64,000 nt of DNA from Moheibacter lacus (GCF_014042165.1 NZ_JACDZE010000003.1:175031-239030), one strand, 5' to 3'; counted from the stretch's first letter, positions 42,832 through 52,025 are shown. The notes: generated by a model from the sequence alone, not told the origin. Translations and numbers: made by a program.

Positions 42832-43392
42832 TCATTTGTATTTATCATGAAGACCAACTCCGTTTAAGATCATCGGTTTGATTTTTTCAATTCTGGAAAT
42901 TTTGGTTTTTTCCTGTTTGGCTTCTTCGATGTAAAGATTGTATTCCTTTTGTTTTCCGGGTGTTAGTTTTTTAAAGGCTTCATGGAGTTTTGCATCATTT
43001 TCTAATTCATTTTTAAAAATTTCAGGAATTTCAACTGCAGTAAACTTTTCCGGTTTTAGTTCTTTTCCGGCTTTTGCATTTTCGATGGATTCGTTGAGAT
43101 ATTCCGTAATTTTTTTTTCATCGATTTGATCCATGGATGTAAACCGCCATTGACGCATAGATTTTGTTTTTCCTTCCGTTCCTGAGCTAAGCACTTGATA
43201 TGGATCTTTCAGAAAAACACCGTTGTTAAACCAAAGTGCAAAATGATGTTTAAATCCGCCACAGGCCACGATGTTTTTACCTTTGAGTGTGTAAATCGGA
43301 GCTCCCCATTTGATGGCGACTTCCAGTCCTGTTTTGTCTATTATTTCGGTTAAACGATTGAGTTCTTCAGTCCATTGATTGATTTTGTCCAT
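42832..43392 (-). CDS. YdeI/OmpD-associated family protein with DUF1801 fold
   Basis: 186 residues. N-terminal DUF1801-like fold (TGLEVAIKWGAPIYTLKGKNIV, HHFALWFNNGVFL) and the C-terminal KLTPGKQKEYNLYIEEAKQEKTKISRIEKI typical of YdeI. It is two bases after the DinB lipoprotein stop, so cotranscribed. Function unknown; related genes cluster with small stress or uptake proteins. Confidence 0.85.
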   Translation of the reverse strand: MDKINQWTEELNRLTEIIDKTGLEVAIKWGAPIYTLKGKNIVACGGFKHHFALWFNNGVFLKDPYQVLSSGTEGKTKSMRQWRFTSMDQIDEKKITEYLNESIENAKAGKELKPEKFTAVEIPEIFKNELENDAKLHEAFKKLTPGKQKEYNLYIEEAKQEKTKISRIEKIKPMILNGVGLHDKYK

Positions 43393-43394
43393 CT

Positions 43395-44069
43395 TTATTT
43401 TTTAGGGAATTTGGGATCTTGTTTGATTTCTAGAATTTGCATGGTGTGTCGCATAGTATGACCCGGAATATAGAGTATGAATTGGTAACCGTCTACTTTT
43501 CCTCCCGGAGATTCTGCCACATGATTGCGTAAATCTTCCATCGAAACACCATCTAAATATTTAAAAATTGCTTCTCGCTGATTGGTCAAATCTTTTAGTG
43601 CAGTGCTGGCTTCCGTGTATTTACCTGCCGGAACCAATTCTTTTGGCGCAGTTGCTTTATAACTTCTATCGGTCATCATCACCAAAACTTGGTCATCTGT
43701 AACGGAGATGTCTTTTCTATCCTTTGGATTGGCGGGTTCTGCCATCACACCTTGAACCCAACCCATAAGAGCCGGTTCTGTTTTGACGATGTGTTCAAGG
43801 GTTTCGCCTATGGACCATTTATCTGTTGAGGGTTTAAAAGCGATTTGTTCTTTTGATAAACCTTCTACGGCTTTTGCAAGATTCATGTAACTTTCTTCAA
43901 ATTGTTTAAGAATGAATGCTTTTCCATGGGCAACCGGAATGGCGGCTGGAGCAGGAGGAGTTTCAACCATAGTTTCTGTTTTTTCCACTTTGGTTTTGGC
44001 GGTTTCTGTTTGGTTGGAACTACAGCTAACAACGGCAATTGTTCCGAGAATTAAGAGTAATTTTTTCAT
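43395..44069 (-). CDS. DinB-domain lipoprotein
   Basis: 224 residues with a lipobox (VVSCSS) and a Pro/Thr-rich linker, then a DinB four-helix bundle: KWSIGETLEHIVKTE and the C-terminal LYIPGHTMRHTMQILEI, with the His trio (EHI, GH and RH) that binds metal. A DinB-type enzyme anchored to a membrane is unusual, since most are cytoplasmic. It is followed after two bases by the YdeI gene. Confidence 0.85.
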   Translation of the reverse strand: MKKLLLILGTIAVVSCSSNQTETAKTKVEKTETMVETPPAPAAIPVAHGKAFILKQFEESYMNLAKAVEGLSKEQIAFKPSTDKWSIGETLEHIVKTEPALMGWVQGVMAEPANPKDRKDISVTDDQVLVMMTDRSYKATAPKELVPAGKYTEASTALKDLTNQREAIFKYLDGVSMEDLRNHVAESPGGKVDGYQFILYIPGHTMRHTMQILEIKQDPKFPKK

Positions 44070-44178
44070 CTGTTTATTTTTATTTGTTTTTTATTTGTCA
44101 GATGTAATTCGCCATTAAACATTTCGGTTAGTATCAACTTAATTGTTATGGCTCATTTCATAACTTTTTAATTTTGAA

Positions 44179-44574
44179 TTAATTAGATTTCGCAATTCCA
44201 AATACAGTTCCGATGGGGTCTTCTATCATCGCATACATCAAATTTCCTTCTTTATCGTGGTATTCTTTGATGATTTTTCCACCCAGTTGAACTGCTTTTT
44301 CCGCAGTTTCTTGTGGATTTTCAACGGTAATATACACCATCCATTGTGCAGGGATACCGGTGTTTTTTCCTCTATGATTGCAGATTCCACCTACGACATT
44401 TCCTTCAGCGGTTTTCATCACAAAATCTTCATATTCTTCTTCGCCATCTTTCATCGGAATTCCATCTGAAGTCCAATTGAAAACGTTTTCATAAAATTCT
44501 TTCATTTCGTCTGCATGATTTGAAGTATAATCATGCCAGGCGATCGTTCCTAATGCCGGTTTTTGATTTTCCAT
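44179..44574 (-). CDS. VOC (glyoxalase-like) family protein
   Basis: 131 residues from the ATG at 44572-44574; an upstream frame (to 44622) reads through a gene remnant. One VOC module: TIAWHDYTSNHADEMKEFYENVFNW, GGICNHRGKN, QWMVYITVENPQETAEKA and the final Glu-bearing YAMIEDPIGTVFGIAK. The family includes glyoxalases and ring-cleavage dioxygenases; the substrate is unknown. Confidence 0.87.
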   Translation of the reverse strand: MENQKPALGTIAWHDYTSNHADEMKEFYENVFNWTSDGIPMKDGEEEYEDFVMKTAEGNVVGGICNHRGKNTGIPAQWMVYITVENPQETAEKAVQLGGKIIKEYHDKEGNLMYAMIEDPIGTVFGIAKSN

Positions 44575-44576
44575 TT

Positions 44577-44755
44577 TTATTTTTCTAGTATTTCTTTTAA
44601 TATTTTTAAGGCTTTTGACCAAGTTTCATCAAAATAATCGGTATAGTTTTCATCCATTTCCTCAATTCCAAACTATCGGCTTTTTTCTGATCTGTATTGG
44701 CAAAGGATTCGATGAATTCATAGACATCTGCGTCTGTTGTGACGGTTTTATTTTT
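44577..44755 (-). pseudogene. Scar of a DUF1801 gene joined to another gene's 3' end
   Basis: On the minus strand 44755-44680 reads KNKTVTTDADVYEFIESF and then ANTDQKKADSLEL, the usual N-terminus of a DUF1801 protein, but without a start (a TAG precedes it). A frame shift then leads into MDENYTDYFDETWSKALKIL and a TAA at 44577-44579. Two genes have been fused by deletion. The gap sits between the SRPBCC and VOC genes. Confidence 0.6.
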
Positions 44756-45272
44756 CTAAGTTGGATTTCATATTGGACAGACCTTCTTCAAAATCTTTGT
44801 CCATATTGAATAAAAGGTTAAAGAAGTTCCTTGGATAAGGAGATTTTCCTGAAACGCTCCAACTTACTTTTGATTGATTTGTACCTTCTGGTGTGACGGT
44901 CATGATGGATTTTGCGGCTTCGTTTGATTCGGCAAAAAACAAATCGGATTCCATTTTATTTCCTTTTACGAGATTGGTAATGACTTGCTTACCGTTTCCT
45001 ACCATGAATTTTTCACTTTCCCATTTGTGCGTAAACCCAATTGTTCCATCTGTGCCTTCATAAGAAGTTTTCATTTCAGGATCCATTTGGTGCCAAGTTC
45101 CATAATTTTCCTGATTTTTCAAGAATTTGAAATAGTCATACACTTCCTGACTAGGTTTGTTGATCGTAATTTCAGCGCTTCCGCCAAATTCTTTGGGTGC
45201 AAAAAGGGCTACGATTAAAATAAGGGCAATCAAACCCAAAAAGAAAAAGAGGATTTTTTTTAAGGTTTTCAT
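44748..45272 (-). CDS. SRPBCC-family protein with N-terminal membrane anchor
   Basis: 174 residues. One hydrophobic helix (about 6-24), then a START/SRPBCC-type fold (INKPSQEVYDYFKFLKNQENYGTW, GFTHKWESE, WSVSGKSPYPRNFFNLLF). Such folds bind hydrophobic ligands or polyketides. Its stop abuts a DUF1801 scar. Confidence 0.85.
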   Translation of the reverse strand: MKTLKKILFFFLGLIALILIVALFAPKEFGGSAEITINKPSQEVYDYFKFLKNQENYGTWHQMDPEMKTSYEGTDGTIGFTHKWESEKFMVGNGKQVITNLVKGNKMESDLFFAESNEAAKSIMTVTPEGTNQSKVSWSVSGKSPYPRNFFNLLFNMDKDFEEGLSNMKSNLEK

Positions 45273-45414
45273 ATCGTTCGTTTTGAAGAATAAAAGTAAT
45301 GAAAAATGACAATTGTCATATCAAATATGCTCATTAATCAATAGAAATACATTGAGATAAGTCGACAGTCAGTGATTTAGGTGTGATTTAGATGAGTGAG
45401 AATAGAGGAAGAAT

Positions 45415-46098
45415 TTATTTTGGTTTAGCTTCCTTGATTTTTCTTTTGATGACCGCCATTTGGGTGAGCGATTCTCTGTCTTTTTTGCTTTGGTATACTG
45501 CTGTAAACCATTTTAATGCCTCATCTAGATTTCCGGTTTTCTCATAAAAATGTCCTAAAAAGGATTTAGTAAGCAGATTTTCCGGATTGAATTCCAAAGA
45601 TTTTTTAAGGTCTAATTCCGCTTGAACATTGTTTTCTTGAACGAAATTATAAAATCCTCTTTTCAAATAGGCGTTGGAAGAGGGTTTGGAATTGATTTCT
45701 TCTTCAAATTTTTTGAATTTTTCTTCATCCAGACTGGATTTGGCATCTTCAAATGATTTTTTATTGTTCTCATTTGTAAAACGATAAAAAGCATCACAAT
45801 TCATGACGATTTCATCTAGTGTATCATCAATGAGACTTTCTCCCACTGCTTTTCCTTGTTCATATTCCGGTAGAATAGAATTGGAATCATAATAGGGAAG
45901 AAAGGTTGCTTTGTTTTTTTCAATTTCTTTTCCCAAACAATTGTTCAATATTTCTTTATCGAATTCCGCAACCGTACTTTGTGTAAAACAATCGCAGTAC
46001 AAATCCACAAATACATTTTGGGCTTCTTTAGAAAATTCTTGACTCCAGGAAATTTGTGAAATAAAAATAAAAAGAAATAAGATAATTTGCTTTCTCAT
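45415..46098 (-). CDS. Exported TPR-containing protein
   Basis: 227 residues from the ATG at 46096-46098, which gives a good signal peptide (MRKQIILFLFIFISQISWSQ); an upstream start overlaps lptB by 14 bases. Mature protein has Cys-containing YCDCFTQS near the N-terminus and TPR-like repeats at the C-terminus (NAYLKRGFYNFVQENN, LTKSFLGHFYEKTGNLDEAL). Unknown function. It begins just after the lptB stop and is likely cotranscribed. Confidence 0.75.
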   Translation of the reverse strand: MRKQIILFLFIFISQISWSQEFSKEAQNVFVDLYCDCFTQSTVAEFDKEILNNCLGKEIEKNKATFLPYYDSNSILPEYEQGKAVGESLIDDTLDEIVMNCDAFYRFTNENNKKSFEDAKSSLDEEKFKKFEEEINSKPSSNAYLKRGFYNFVQENNVQAELDLKKSLEFNPENLLTKSFLGHFYEKTGNLDEALKWFTAVYQSKKDRESLTQMAVIKRKIKEAKPK

Positions 46099-46099
46099 G

Positions 46100-46834
46100 T
46101 TAAAATTGTTCAAATCTGAAATTCTCTCCTAAATATACTCGACGAACATCTTTATCGTTTGCCAATTCTTCAGGAGAACCTTCTTTCAGGATTTTTCCTT
46201 CAAACATGATATAGGTTTTGTCTGTGATGGCAAGGGTTTGGGAAACGTTATGGTCGGTAATCAGAATCCCGATGTTTTTGTGTTTCAATGACCGTACGAT
46301 TTTCTGGATGTCCTCGACCGCAATCGGATCGACGCCTGCAAATGGTTCATCCAAAAGGATGAATTTGGGTTCGGTAGCCAAACAACGAGCGATTTCCGTT
46401 CTTCTTCGTTCGCCACCGGAAAGTAAATCTCCACGGTTTTTGCGTACATGTTCCAGACTGAATTCCTCGATGAGTTCGTCTGTTTTCTTTTGTTGTTGGG
46501 CTTTTGAGAGTTTGGTAAATTGTAATACGGATTTGATATTGTCTTCGACAGATAGTTTTCTGAAAACGGAAGCTTCTTGTGCCAAATAGCCGATTCCCTT
46601 TTGAGCTCTTTTGTACATGGCATTGTCGGTGATGTCTTGTTTGTCTAGAAAAACCTTTCCGGCTGTAGCTTTGACTAATCCCACAATCATATAAAAAGAT
46701 GTTGTTTTTCCGGCTCCATTTGGGCCAAGCAAACCTATGATTTCGCCTTGTTCCACAGAAAATGAAACGTCTTTTACAACGTGTTTCTTTCCGTAATCTT
46801 TGATCAGATTTTCTCCTCTAAGTACAATTCCCAT
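46100..46834 (-). CDS. lptB: LPS export ABC transporter ATP-binding protein LptB
   Basis: 244 residues. Walker [11 protein letters not shown]-loop, signature [14 protein letters not shown], Walker [14 protein letters not shown] and the H-loop ITDHNVSQT. LptB powers extraction of lipopolysaccharide by LptFGC. The standard LptB motif around [18 protein letters not shown] is seen. A minus-strand CAAAGTTA (TAACTTTG) box lies 6 bases upstream of the start. Confidence 0.95.
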   Translation of the reverse strand: MGIVLRGENLIKDYGKKHVVKDVSFSVEQGEIIGLLGPNGAGKTTSFYMIVGLVKATAGKVFLDKQDITDNAMYKRAQKGIGYLAQEASVFRKLSVEDNIKSVLQFTKLSKAQQQKKTDELIEEFSLEHVRKNRGDLLSGGERRRTEIARCLATEPKFILLDEPFAGVDPIAVEDIQKIVRSLKHKNIGILITDHNVSQTLAITDKTYIMFEGKILKEGSPEELANDKDVRRVYLGENFRFEQF

Positions 46835-46993
46835 TGGGACAAAGTTAATTGAATTTATAAATTTTAAAAATATTATTCACCTTGAGAATTCGACTTGGGT
46901 AAATTTTGGTTTTGAGAAATGAATTAGATGATTTTAGCTTAAATTATTGAATATTAAGTTAATTGACTCAATATTAAAAACTTAAATGATGGT

Positions 46994-47019
46994 AACTCCG
47001 GAGGAGTTAAATGTTGGTA
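46994..47019. repeat. Second copy of the palindrome plus AAATGTTGGTA repeat
   Basis: AACTCC-GGA-GGAGTT followed by AAATGTTGGTA, the same layout as 2061-2090. The 301-base gap 46835-47135 holds nothing else except the short repeat at 47093-47112. Confidence 0.6.
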
Positions 47020-47092
47020 GCTTTGGGGAATGCTAAGTTAAATTTCAATACGTTATCTGAACAATTTGGCGTGAATTTTTGATTTGCAACAA

Positions 47093-47112
47093 TCAAAAAT
47101 CATGACAAAATT
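47093..47112. repeat. 20-base repeat shared with 53133-53152
   Basis: TCAAAAATCATGACAAAATT is found identically at 53133-53152, so it is a dispersed element. Confidence 0.65.
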
Positions 47113-47135
47113 CTAGTATACTACGGATTTGAATT

Positions 47136-47996
47136 TTAAAGCACAACATTGGTTTTGGCGATGGCTTGATCATTTTTCCAATCGATCCAATTTTGACCCT
47201 TCCATTTTCTCATCAGATTGTCTAAGTTTCTCATGATGAAAATATTATATGCTGCTTGACTGAAATTTTTTGGTTTTTTGGCAAGCGATCGCAAACTCAT
47301 GGAAAATCCGGGCGTAAGATATTTCATATAATGCCAGTATCCTTCCGGCATATACAACATATCTCCGTGATTCAAATCGGCAAACATGGGTTTGAGATTT
47401 TTCAAAGCCGGCCATTTCTCAAAATCGGGTTCGTCAAAATTGATGTCTTCTCTGCAGATGACTGAATAAGGAATTTTGTACATGAATTTGGATTGTTCTG
47501 GCGAAACGATCACACATCTTTTTTTTCCTGCAAAATGAAAATGTAAAATATTGGCCAAATCGATGTCATAGTGCATGAAAACATTGGATCCTTCACCACC
47601 AAAAAAGAGCATCGGTAAACTTTTGAATAAATTCAAACCCAAATCAGGCATTTTATAATCATTTTGTAAATCCGGAACTTCTTTCATCAAATTGTATAAA
47701 AAAATCCTCAATTCCGTAGGTTGCGACTGAAGCAAATCTACGTATTCGGCCATTTTCATTTTGGCAACCGGCTCGTTTACTTTTTTTGAATAATCTACCG
47801 GATCATTATTGTAAAGTGGGACGATTTTATCGCCGGCAACTTGTTTGATATAGTCAAAATTCCATTTGTCAAAAGCAGGCCAATATCGTGTAATTCTCTC
47901 AACTACAACAGGTTTCTGAGGTTTTACATAATGTATTTGAAAATCTTTTGCAGAAATTTCTGAAATTCGCTCAACTTCTTTGAATTCAAATGGCAT
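47136..47996 (-). CDS. Cupin-like / JmjC-type Fe(II)-2-oxoglutarate oxygenase
   Basis: 286 residues. The facial triad is HYDID (His and Asp) in FMHYDIDLANILHFHF and the late His in EGYWHYM. The N-terminal PVVVERITRYWPAFDKW matches cupin_8. Family members hydroxylate proteins (FIH, ribosomal oxygenases) or small molecules; bacterial ones are mostly unassigned. It is alone on the minus strand, divergent from the VIT-VWA gene. A minus-strand TATTTTTG box is at 48014-48021. Confidence 0.85.
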   Translation of the reverse strand: MPFEFKEVERISEISAKDFQIHYVKPQKPVVVERITRYWPAFDKWNFDYIKQVAGDKIVPLYNNDPVDYSKKVNEPVAKMKMAEYVDLLQSQPTELRIFLYNLMKEVPDLQNDYKMPDLGLNLFKSLPMLFFGGEGSNVFMHYDIDLANILHFHFAGKKRCVIVSPEQSKFMYKIPYSVICREDINFDEPDFEKWPALKNLKPMFADLNHGDMLYMPEGYWHYMKYLTPGFSMSLRSLAKKPKNFSQAAYNIFIMRNLDNLMRKWKGQNWIDWKNDQAIAKTNVVL

Positions 47997-48051
47997 AACC
48001 TAAATTTAACGTTCAAAAATAAAAAAACATTTTATAATTTTTACTTTCCGA

Positions 48052-48080
48052 TTGGGTTCAATCTATTTTAAGTAAATTGC
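48052..48080 (+). promoter_or_regulatory. Possible promoter of the VIT-VWA-OmpA gene
   Basis: TTG (48052-48054), 18-base spacer, TAAATTGC (48073-48080), 14 bases before the start codon. The -7 box is imperfect. Confidence 0.35.
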
Positions 48081-48094
48081 GTTGATTTCTACGT

Positions 48095-50338
48095 ATGAAC
48101 CGAATTTTAACCATCCTGATTTTTCTTTTCAGCTTCATTGTGAATTCACAAGAAAAAACTATTCCTCAACTTTATTCGGATAATGGAAACCTAAATCTTC
48201 AATCCCAATCTCTTGAAGTCAATGTAGTGGGAACAGTTGCGGATGTGCGTCTTTATCAGACTTTTAAAGTTTCTGAAACCAAATTGGTTGCTTACTTATT
48301 TCCCATCGGATTGGAAACTTCTTTGTATGAATTGATGGTCTATCTGCCCGATAAAATTTATTCGCTCGACGCTCAAAACATGGACAACATCCGCAAACAA
48401 GTCCTGGCGGAAAATAAAAAACGAAAAAGAATCACTTTGATGCATGGCTCTGATCCTCAATTTATTAAATTGAATATTCCGATCAGTGAAGAATTGGAAG
48501 AAGTAAAAGTAGTTTTAAAATATGCTCAGAATTTAGAAAAATCGGCAGATGAAAAATCTCTTCAACTTCCTTCTTTTATTGCTCCGCAATATGAAAATCA
48601 TTTGGAAGAATTTTCCTTTGGCATCAATATCATCAGTCCAACTCCGATTTATGATTTGGTAATGACCTCCCTTGATTTAGAACCCAAAAAAGTTTCGCAG
48701 AAATACCAAACTTTTCAATATTCCGGAAAAGATTGGGGAAAACCCATAGAATTGGTTTATAAATCACGTGGCGATGAAGCCGAAGCTGGAATGTTGGTAT
48801 ATGAAGACAAAGGTTGTCGGTATATTCTGGGCGTTGTGGAACCACCAAAAATCATCAAACCGGAAGAAATTGCGCCACGCGAATATGTTTTTTTGATGGA
48901 TACTTCCGGTTCTATGCAAGGTTTTCCGATCGAAACTTCAAAAGAATTGGTTACCAGAATTCTAAATGATTTAAAGCCGGAAGAAAAATTCAATATTTTG
49001 TTTTTTGCAGGCGGAAGTGATTTTCTTTCTGCCGAATCTGTCTATGCAACCGAGGAAAATAAATCCATCGCGATCAATGCGATCAACCAACAAAAAGGAA
49101 CCGGAAAAACCCAACTCAGTGAAGCACTACATAAAGTTTATGCTTACAAGCCGGAGAAGGAATTTAACCGAATCGTGGTTTTGATAACTGACGGGAAATT
49201 ACTCGAAGACCGAACGCTTTATTTGAATTTAAAAAATAATTTGAAAGAGGCTCAATATTTTACCTTTGGTATAGGCTATGATGTAGACAGAAGAACGATA
49301 CAACAATTGGCCAACACGATGGGAACAGAACCGGTTTTGATTACGGAACAACCGGAAGCCGAAGCGGAATTGAACCGGTTTTTTAATTTAATCCGAACAC
49401 CACTTTTGCGCAATATCCAAGTCCAGTCTCGTGAATTGAACCTTCAAGAAACTTATCCCAATCAGTTTAAAGGTTTTCTTTCTAGCGAATCTTCCAGTTT
49501 CGTCAGCAAAGAATGCAGCGGTATGCGCGAACCGAAATTGATTTTGACCGGAATTGATGGGGAGGAAACTTATCAAGAAGAATTTAGATTGCCACAAGAA
49601 AAAAACAACGATGAGTTGTTCATTTTAAAATATTTATGGGCCAGAGAGAAAATTGATTTTCTTTTACAAGAAGAAGAACGCTGCGGAGAACGTTGTATAA
49701 AAGACGGAAAATACCGCAACCAAATCATCAAAATAGGGGAAGAACTCAACATTGCAACGCCGTTTACTTCTTTTATTGAGGAAAATTATATCAATTTTAA
49801 TGGAAATCTCGGCAGGAAAACTTCATTGTATGAAAACCCAAATGCCAAATTGACCTTTCAAAATGATTTCGATTCTGATTTTGATCGAATTCCAAACACC
49901 ACCGACCAATGTCCATTTGACCGAGGAACAACTGAACGAAAAGGATGTCCCAAAACAAAGGAAGAGAAAATTGCATTGGAAATCAGTAGACAATTGGAAG
50001 GCATCGAATTTGAATTTGATTCTTATGTCATCCAACCGGAATTTTATGAAAAACTAAATGTCGCTGCTGAAATCATCAATCATCAACAACTGAAAAACTA
50101 CATAGTCGAAGGCCATACAGATGCCGCCGGAACACCCGAATACAACCAAGCCCTCTCCATCAACCGGGCAAAAGCCGTGGTGAATTATTTAAAAGGAAAA
50201 GGAGTCGATATCCGACAATTGAAAATAGTCGGAAAAGGAGACAAAGAATTGCGTCATCCGGAATGTCGTCCGCATACAGTTTGTGGTGATGATAAAAATT
50301 TTGAAAACAGGCGTGTTGTTTTTAAAATAATAGACTAA
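48095..50338 (+). CDS. Envelope protein with VIT, VWA, TSP3 and OmpA domains
   Basis: 747 residues. Signal peptide (ends NSQ), VIT domain (about 35-185; VADVRLYQTFKVSE), VWA with a complete MIDAS (LMDTSGSMQG, about 265-450), a calcium-binding TSP3 repeat (FDSDFDRIPNTTDQCPFDRG, about 588-607) and an OmpA peptidoglycan-binding domain (about 640-747; GHTDAAGTPEYNQALSINRA and NRRVVF). The order resembles a VIT/inter-alpha-trypsin-inhibitor-like body anchored to peptidoglycan. A small TSP3 lipoprotein follows 25 bases later and may pair with it. Confidence 0.88.
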   Translation: MNRILTILIFLFSFIVNSQEKTIPQLYSDNGNLNLQSQSLEVNVVGTVADVRLYQTFKVSETKLVAYLFPIGLETSLYELMVYLPDKIYSLDAQNMDNIRKQVLAENKKRKRITLMHGSDPQFIKLNIPISEELEEVKVVLKYAQNLEKSADEKSLQLPSFIAPQYENHLEEFSFGINIISPTPIYDLVMTSLDLEPKKVSQKYQTFQYSGKDWGKPIELVYKSRGDEAEAGMLVYEDKGCRYILGVVEPPKIIKPEEIAPREYVFLMDTSGSMQGFPIETSKELVTRILNDLKPEEKFNILFFAGGSDFLSAESVYATEENKSIAINAINQQKGTGKTQLSEALHKVYAYKPEKEFNRIVVLITDGKLLEDRTLYLNLKNNLKEAQYFTFGIGYDVDRRTIQQLANTMGTEPVLITEQPEAEAELNRFFNLIRTPLLRNIQVQSRELNLQETYPNQFKGFLSSESSSFVSKECSGMREPKLILTGIDGEETYQEEFRLPQEKNNDELFILKYLWAREKIDFLLQEEERCGERCIKDGKYRNQIIKIGEELNIATPFTSFIEENYINFNGNLGRKTSLYENPNAKLTFQNDFDSDFDRIPNTTDQCPFDRGTTERKGCPKTKEEKIALEISRQLEGIEFEFDSYVIQPEFYEKLNVAAEIINHQQLKNYIVEGHTDAAGTPEYNQALSINRAKAVVNYLKGKGVDIRQLKIVGKGDKELRHPECRPHTVCGDDKNFENRRVVFKIID

Positions 50339-50363
50339 ATTTGGATAAATCAAATGCTAAATT

Positions 50364-50693
50364 TTGAATAAAACCATTTTCTTATTGTCCATTTTCATGT
50401 TATGTCAAATTTCTTGTTCCAAACAACAAGCAACTTTAGCAAAAAATGATGTAGATACAGATTTAGATGGCGTTCATGATAGGAGAGATGCCTGTCCAAA
50501 CGAGTCGGGATCTGTATTTAATTTGGGATGTCCTTTGGAAACGAACCAATTGTTATCAGCTTATTATGATCAAATGAAATCGACCGATGCTGATCTGGAT
50601 GGCGTTGCAGACGATAAGGATGAATGTCCTGACGTTTATGGATCTCCATTTAATTTGGGTTGTCCATTTATGATGGAAAAGGCAGTGAAATAA
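50364..50693 (+). CDS. TSP3-repeat lipoprotein
   Basis: 109 residues from a TTG start; no ATG gives a signal peptide. Lipobox QISCSK. Two TSP3-like calcium motifs (DTDLDGVHDRRDACPNESG and DADLDGVADDKDECPDVYG), each followed by FNLGCP. The repeats resemble the TSP3 linker of the protein before it, suggesting an outer-membrane partner. Confidence 0.7.
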   Translation: MNKTIFLLSIFMLCQISCSKQQATLAKNDVDTDLDGVHDRRDACPNESGSVFNLGCPLETNQLLSAYYDQMKSTDADLDGVADDKDECPDVYGSPFNLGCPFMMEKAVK

Positions 50694-50884
50694 CGTGAGT
50701 TCGACGTAAAAACATTAAGATTTAAGGTAGATATGAATTAATTAAAACTCATATTTATCTATAAATCAATTCGTTAAGATATTTTAAGGAATCTACAAAA
50801 TGATTTAAGAATAATAGACTTAAATCATTAATGATACTTTTCTAAACTTTTTATTTCAATTAATGTTTCCTTCTGGGGGGAAAT

Positions 50885-51083
50885 CCCTCGTTTTTAGGCG
50901 ACGACTTTAGTTTGTTTTTTTTGTGTGCTTTGTGCTTTTTCTTTGTGTGCCTTTGTGGTAAAACCATCTAGAGCTAACCACAATGTCCACAAAGGAGTCA
51001 CAAAGAACACAATGGGTTTCACAAAAACACAAAGAGTAGGTGGCTTTAGTCGGCTTTAGCCGAAATCAAAGCCTTCGCCTTCA
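50885..51083. repeat. Large nested inverted-repeat element (CACAAAG family)
   Basis: Left arm (50911-50960) runs through TTGTGTGCTTTGTG and CTTTGTGTGCCTTTGTGGT; right arm (50977-51034) is roughly its complement: ACCACAATGTCC, CACAAAGGAGTCACAAAG, CACAAAAACACAAAG. Outside these, CTTTAG and CCCTCG...GGCG on the left face GGCTTTAGTCGG and CCTTCGCC/GGCGAGGG on the right. Related elements lie at 52878-53048 and 57024-57113. Remaining gap 50694-51200 is AT-rich with no gene visible. Confidence 0.6.
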
Positions 51084-51153
51084 GGCGAGGGTAGTTTAGT
51101 TTCTTAATCAACATAAGGTTGAATTGTAATGAATTTATAATAAGTGAGTTTAA

Positions 51154-51182
51154 ATAAAAAAGCTCCGGTTTCCCGAAGCTTT
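51154..51182 (-). terminator. Terminator of the GLPGLI gene
   Basis: Read on the minus strand, AAGCTTCGG pairs with CCGGAGCTT (one wobble) followed by TTTTTATTTAA. Confidence 0.8.
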
Positions 51183-51200
51183 ATATTGATTTTTAATCAT

Positions 51201-51962
51201 TTATTCCGAATCTACACCGCCGCCATACATTTCTTTCATTTTTTCTTGAAACGCCAACATTTCATCCATGAATTCTTTTTCAGTAAGGATTTGTCCTTTA
51301 CTAGGTTTGGTGATTTTGATTTCTTCCTCTTTTACAGCGACTTTGGTCGCCGCGATGATGAGTTCTGCACCATTCATTTCAAATTCAGCTTTTAAAATGA
51401 GTCCCGGTAATCCCCACATTCTGTCCGGACCGTCTTTGATGTTGATTTTCGGTGTGTACCAAGCAGTTACAGGGATGGAGTCATTCATCACACCTGTCGC
51501 TTTATAGGTGTCAAATCCGGCGATGGTTTCTTTTTCCTTGGTGATTTTCCAGTTGACCGTTTTCAAACTGTCTTTAACCAAATAGGCTTTTCCAACGTTA
51601 TAAGGTTTTAAGAAATATTTTTCTTTGATGTCTTTGAACAAAGGTTCTTTGTCCATAGCGGTCATCTGTTGCAAAATCAAACCGGCAGGGGTTTGGTCAT
51701 TGTTGATTTTTTCCTGCATTTTGTATTCGGATTCCGTTCCATTGGTTTTCAATTTGTAATCGATAAAAATACCGTTTTTGATTTCTTGACGAAGCGGTTC
51801 CTCTACTTGTGCTTTCCATGCAGCCGGAACACTAGCCATGACTTGGTCAGCATCTAGCTTCATTTCCATTTGATAATCTACTTCAAGAAATTGAGGTTTG
51901 TCTTGTGCGTTGGCATATATCCCGACGAACAATAAGGAAAATACAAAAAGTAATTTTTTCAT
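51201..51962 (-). CDS. GLPGLI-family secreted protein
   Basis: 253 residues with a signal peptide (ends ANAQ). The family-naming motif GLPGLIL is near residue 187, in DRMWGLPGLILKAEFEMNG. Residues 20-180 form a beta-rich domain similar to other GLPGLI proteins, a Bacteroidota-specific family of unknown role, commonly exported. Ends at the terminator at 51154-51182. Confidence 0.88.
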   Translation of the reverse strand: MKKLLFVFSLLFVGIYANAQDKPQFLEVDYQMEMKLDADQVMASVPAAWKAQVEEPLRQEIKNGIFIDYKLKTNGTESEYKMQEKINNDQTPAGLILQQMTAMDKEPLFKDIKEKYFLKPYNVGKAYLVKDSLKTVNWKITKEKETIAGFDTYKATGVMNDSIPVTAWYTPKINIKDGPDRMWGLPGLILKAEFEMNGAELIIAATKVAVKEEEIKITKPSKGQILTEKEFMDEMLAFQEKMKEMYGGGVDSE

Positions 51963-52025
51963 TTTTTATTGGTTTTGAATAATAAGTAGAGAAATTTTCA
52001 GATTTGTTACATCCTAATTTAAGGA

